Position numbers and translations under genes: made by a program. From Pelargonium cotyledonis (lineage: Eukaryota; Streptophyta; Magnoliopsida; Geraniales; Geraniaceae), in NCBI GenBank assembly GCA_036897625.1, contig JAYMTA010001305.1, positions 1-20,685 on the forward strand: a stretch of DNA of 20,685 nucleotides, read 5' to 3'. Of the stretch, positions 20,145 to 20,685 are shown piece by piece. The notes under the pieces were generated by a model that saw nothing but the letters and a program-made list of their open reading frames with translations, ran no database searches and was not told the origin of the DNA. Each line of letters starts with the position of its first letter. The stretch's first letter is position 1.

Positions 20145-20685
20145 TCGCTCTTTTAAATTACTATTACAGATTTGCAGATAATTTATGTCAAAAACAGAAA
20201 CAAATCAACGATAAAATTCCATTTTTCAATTTTTGCTGTTGTTTACAACTACATTTTTTAACAAAGAAAAAAGCTTTTTCTATGTGTTGATATTCGAGAT
20301 AGTCCAATTTTGTGGGCTTGGCATTTATGCTTTTAATTGTAGCCACAATTTTGTCCCCAATATTATTTTACTTTGGGAAAGGAGCATACAAAATTATTAA
20401 TGTAAAAAGTTAACAAAACGTATATTTTTAATTAGAATTAGTTGCTTGTGATTATTTTGAAGGGGGTGATAAATCTAAATCCATAAAATATAAATTCACA
20501 CCATTTTGCTTGATTTGACCAAACTACTTGCATTAATTACTTTTCACATTTCATTGCAAAAGAAGATGGGCCCCACCACTTACACTCATCTCTCTCGTCC
20601 CTCTCACATCAGGCACCATGGCCTAAACAGCAACGCCCCGGCGTCCTTCATCTCTGGCGAGCTTCTCTCGGCGGGCACTGCGGCG
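20145..20685. other. Right-edge region, probable start of an unresolved GC-rich gene
   Basis: AT-rich DNA to about 20560 gives way to a TC-rich stretch and then GC-rich sequence at the edge. A two-codon ATG-GCC-TAA lies at 20618-20626 on the plus strand. After it, one plus frame reads NSNAPASFISGELLSAGTAA to the edge without a stop, but no ATG precedes it in that frame. A minus frame is open from the edge to a TGA near 20605. This could be a 5' leader, a first exon, or the last exon of a minus-strand gene; the window ends too soon to decide. Confidence 0.3.

Noticed and set aside
1..20685. CRISPR arrays, operons or other prokaryotic systems
   Set aside because: All supported genes are intron-containing plant nuclear genes, and no spaced repeat array is present.

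Overview
This window is nuclear plant (angiosperm) DNA. Its genes are split by GT-AG introns in an AT-rich background, and the spliced proteins match families known from Arabidopsis and other flowering plants. The serine acetyltransferase gene has a markedly GC-rich first exon that fades to a moderate second exon. That gradient is more typical of monocots, and a non-grass monocot would fit, but this is only an inference. All exon joins were worked out by hand from splice signals, reading-frame continuity and family conservation.

The layout from left to right is as follows. (1) The last three exons of a plus-strand KEA4/5/6-type cation/proton antiporter end at 1430. (2) A gene-poor stretch of about 3.9 kb follows, holding a 114-bp tandem duplication. 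(3) A minus-strand three-exon MYB-related repressor-type transcription factor lies at 5309-6322 (zinc knuckle, SHAQKFF MYB repeat, EAR motifs). (4) About 2.7 kb without a gene separates it from (5) a minus-strand nine-exon receptor-like cytoplasmic kinase with a USP-like N terminus (9047-12541). (6) A head-to-head spacer of about 1.16 kb contains a cluster of ACGT elements. (7) A plus-strand two-exon serine acetyltransferase of the SERAT1;1 type lies at 13698-15899. (8) A short convergent spacer leads to (9) a minus-strand seven-exon mitochondrial CoA/adenine-nucleotide carrier (16428-19906). Its first intron holds a complete 389-bp Mutator-type MITE with a perfect 9-bp target-site duplication. 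(10) The carrier promoter follows, and an unresolved GC-rich edge closes the window.

This is not an operon and the genes do not form one pathway. Some biology does touch: SERAT makes O-acetylserine from serine and acetyl-CoA for cysteine synthesis, and the carrier is of the type that moves CoA into mitochondria. The order MYB, kinase, SERAT matches what I recall of an Arabidopsis chromosome 5 block (At5g56840, At5g56790, At5g56760), which suggests ancient microsynteny. The observations most worth a second look are a conservative but unusual Asp-to-Glu change in the SERAT catalytic dyad, the MITE, a start-stop uORF (ATG-TAG) just upstream of SERAT, and the shared divergent promoter. I found no convincing new multi-gene system.
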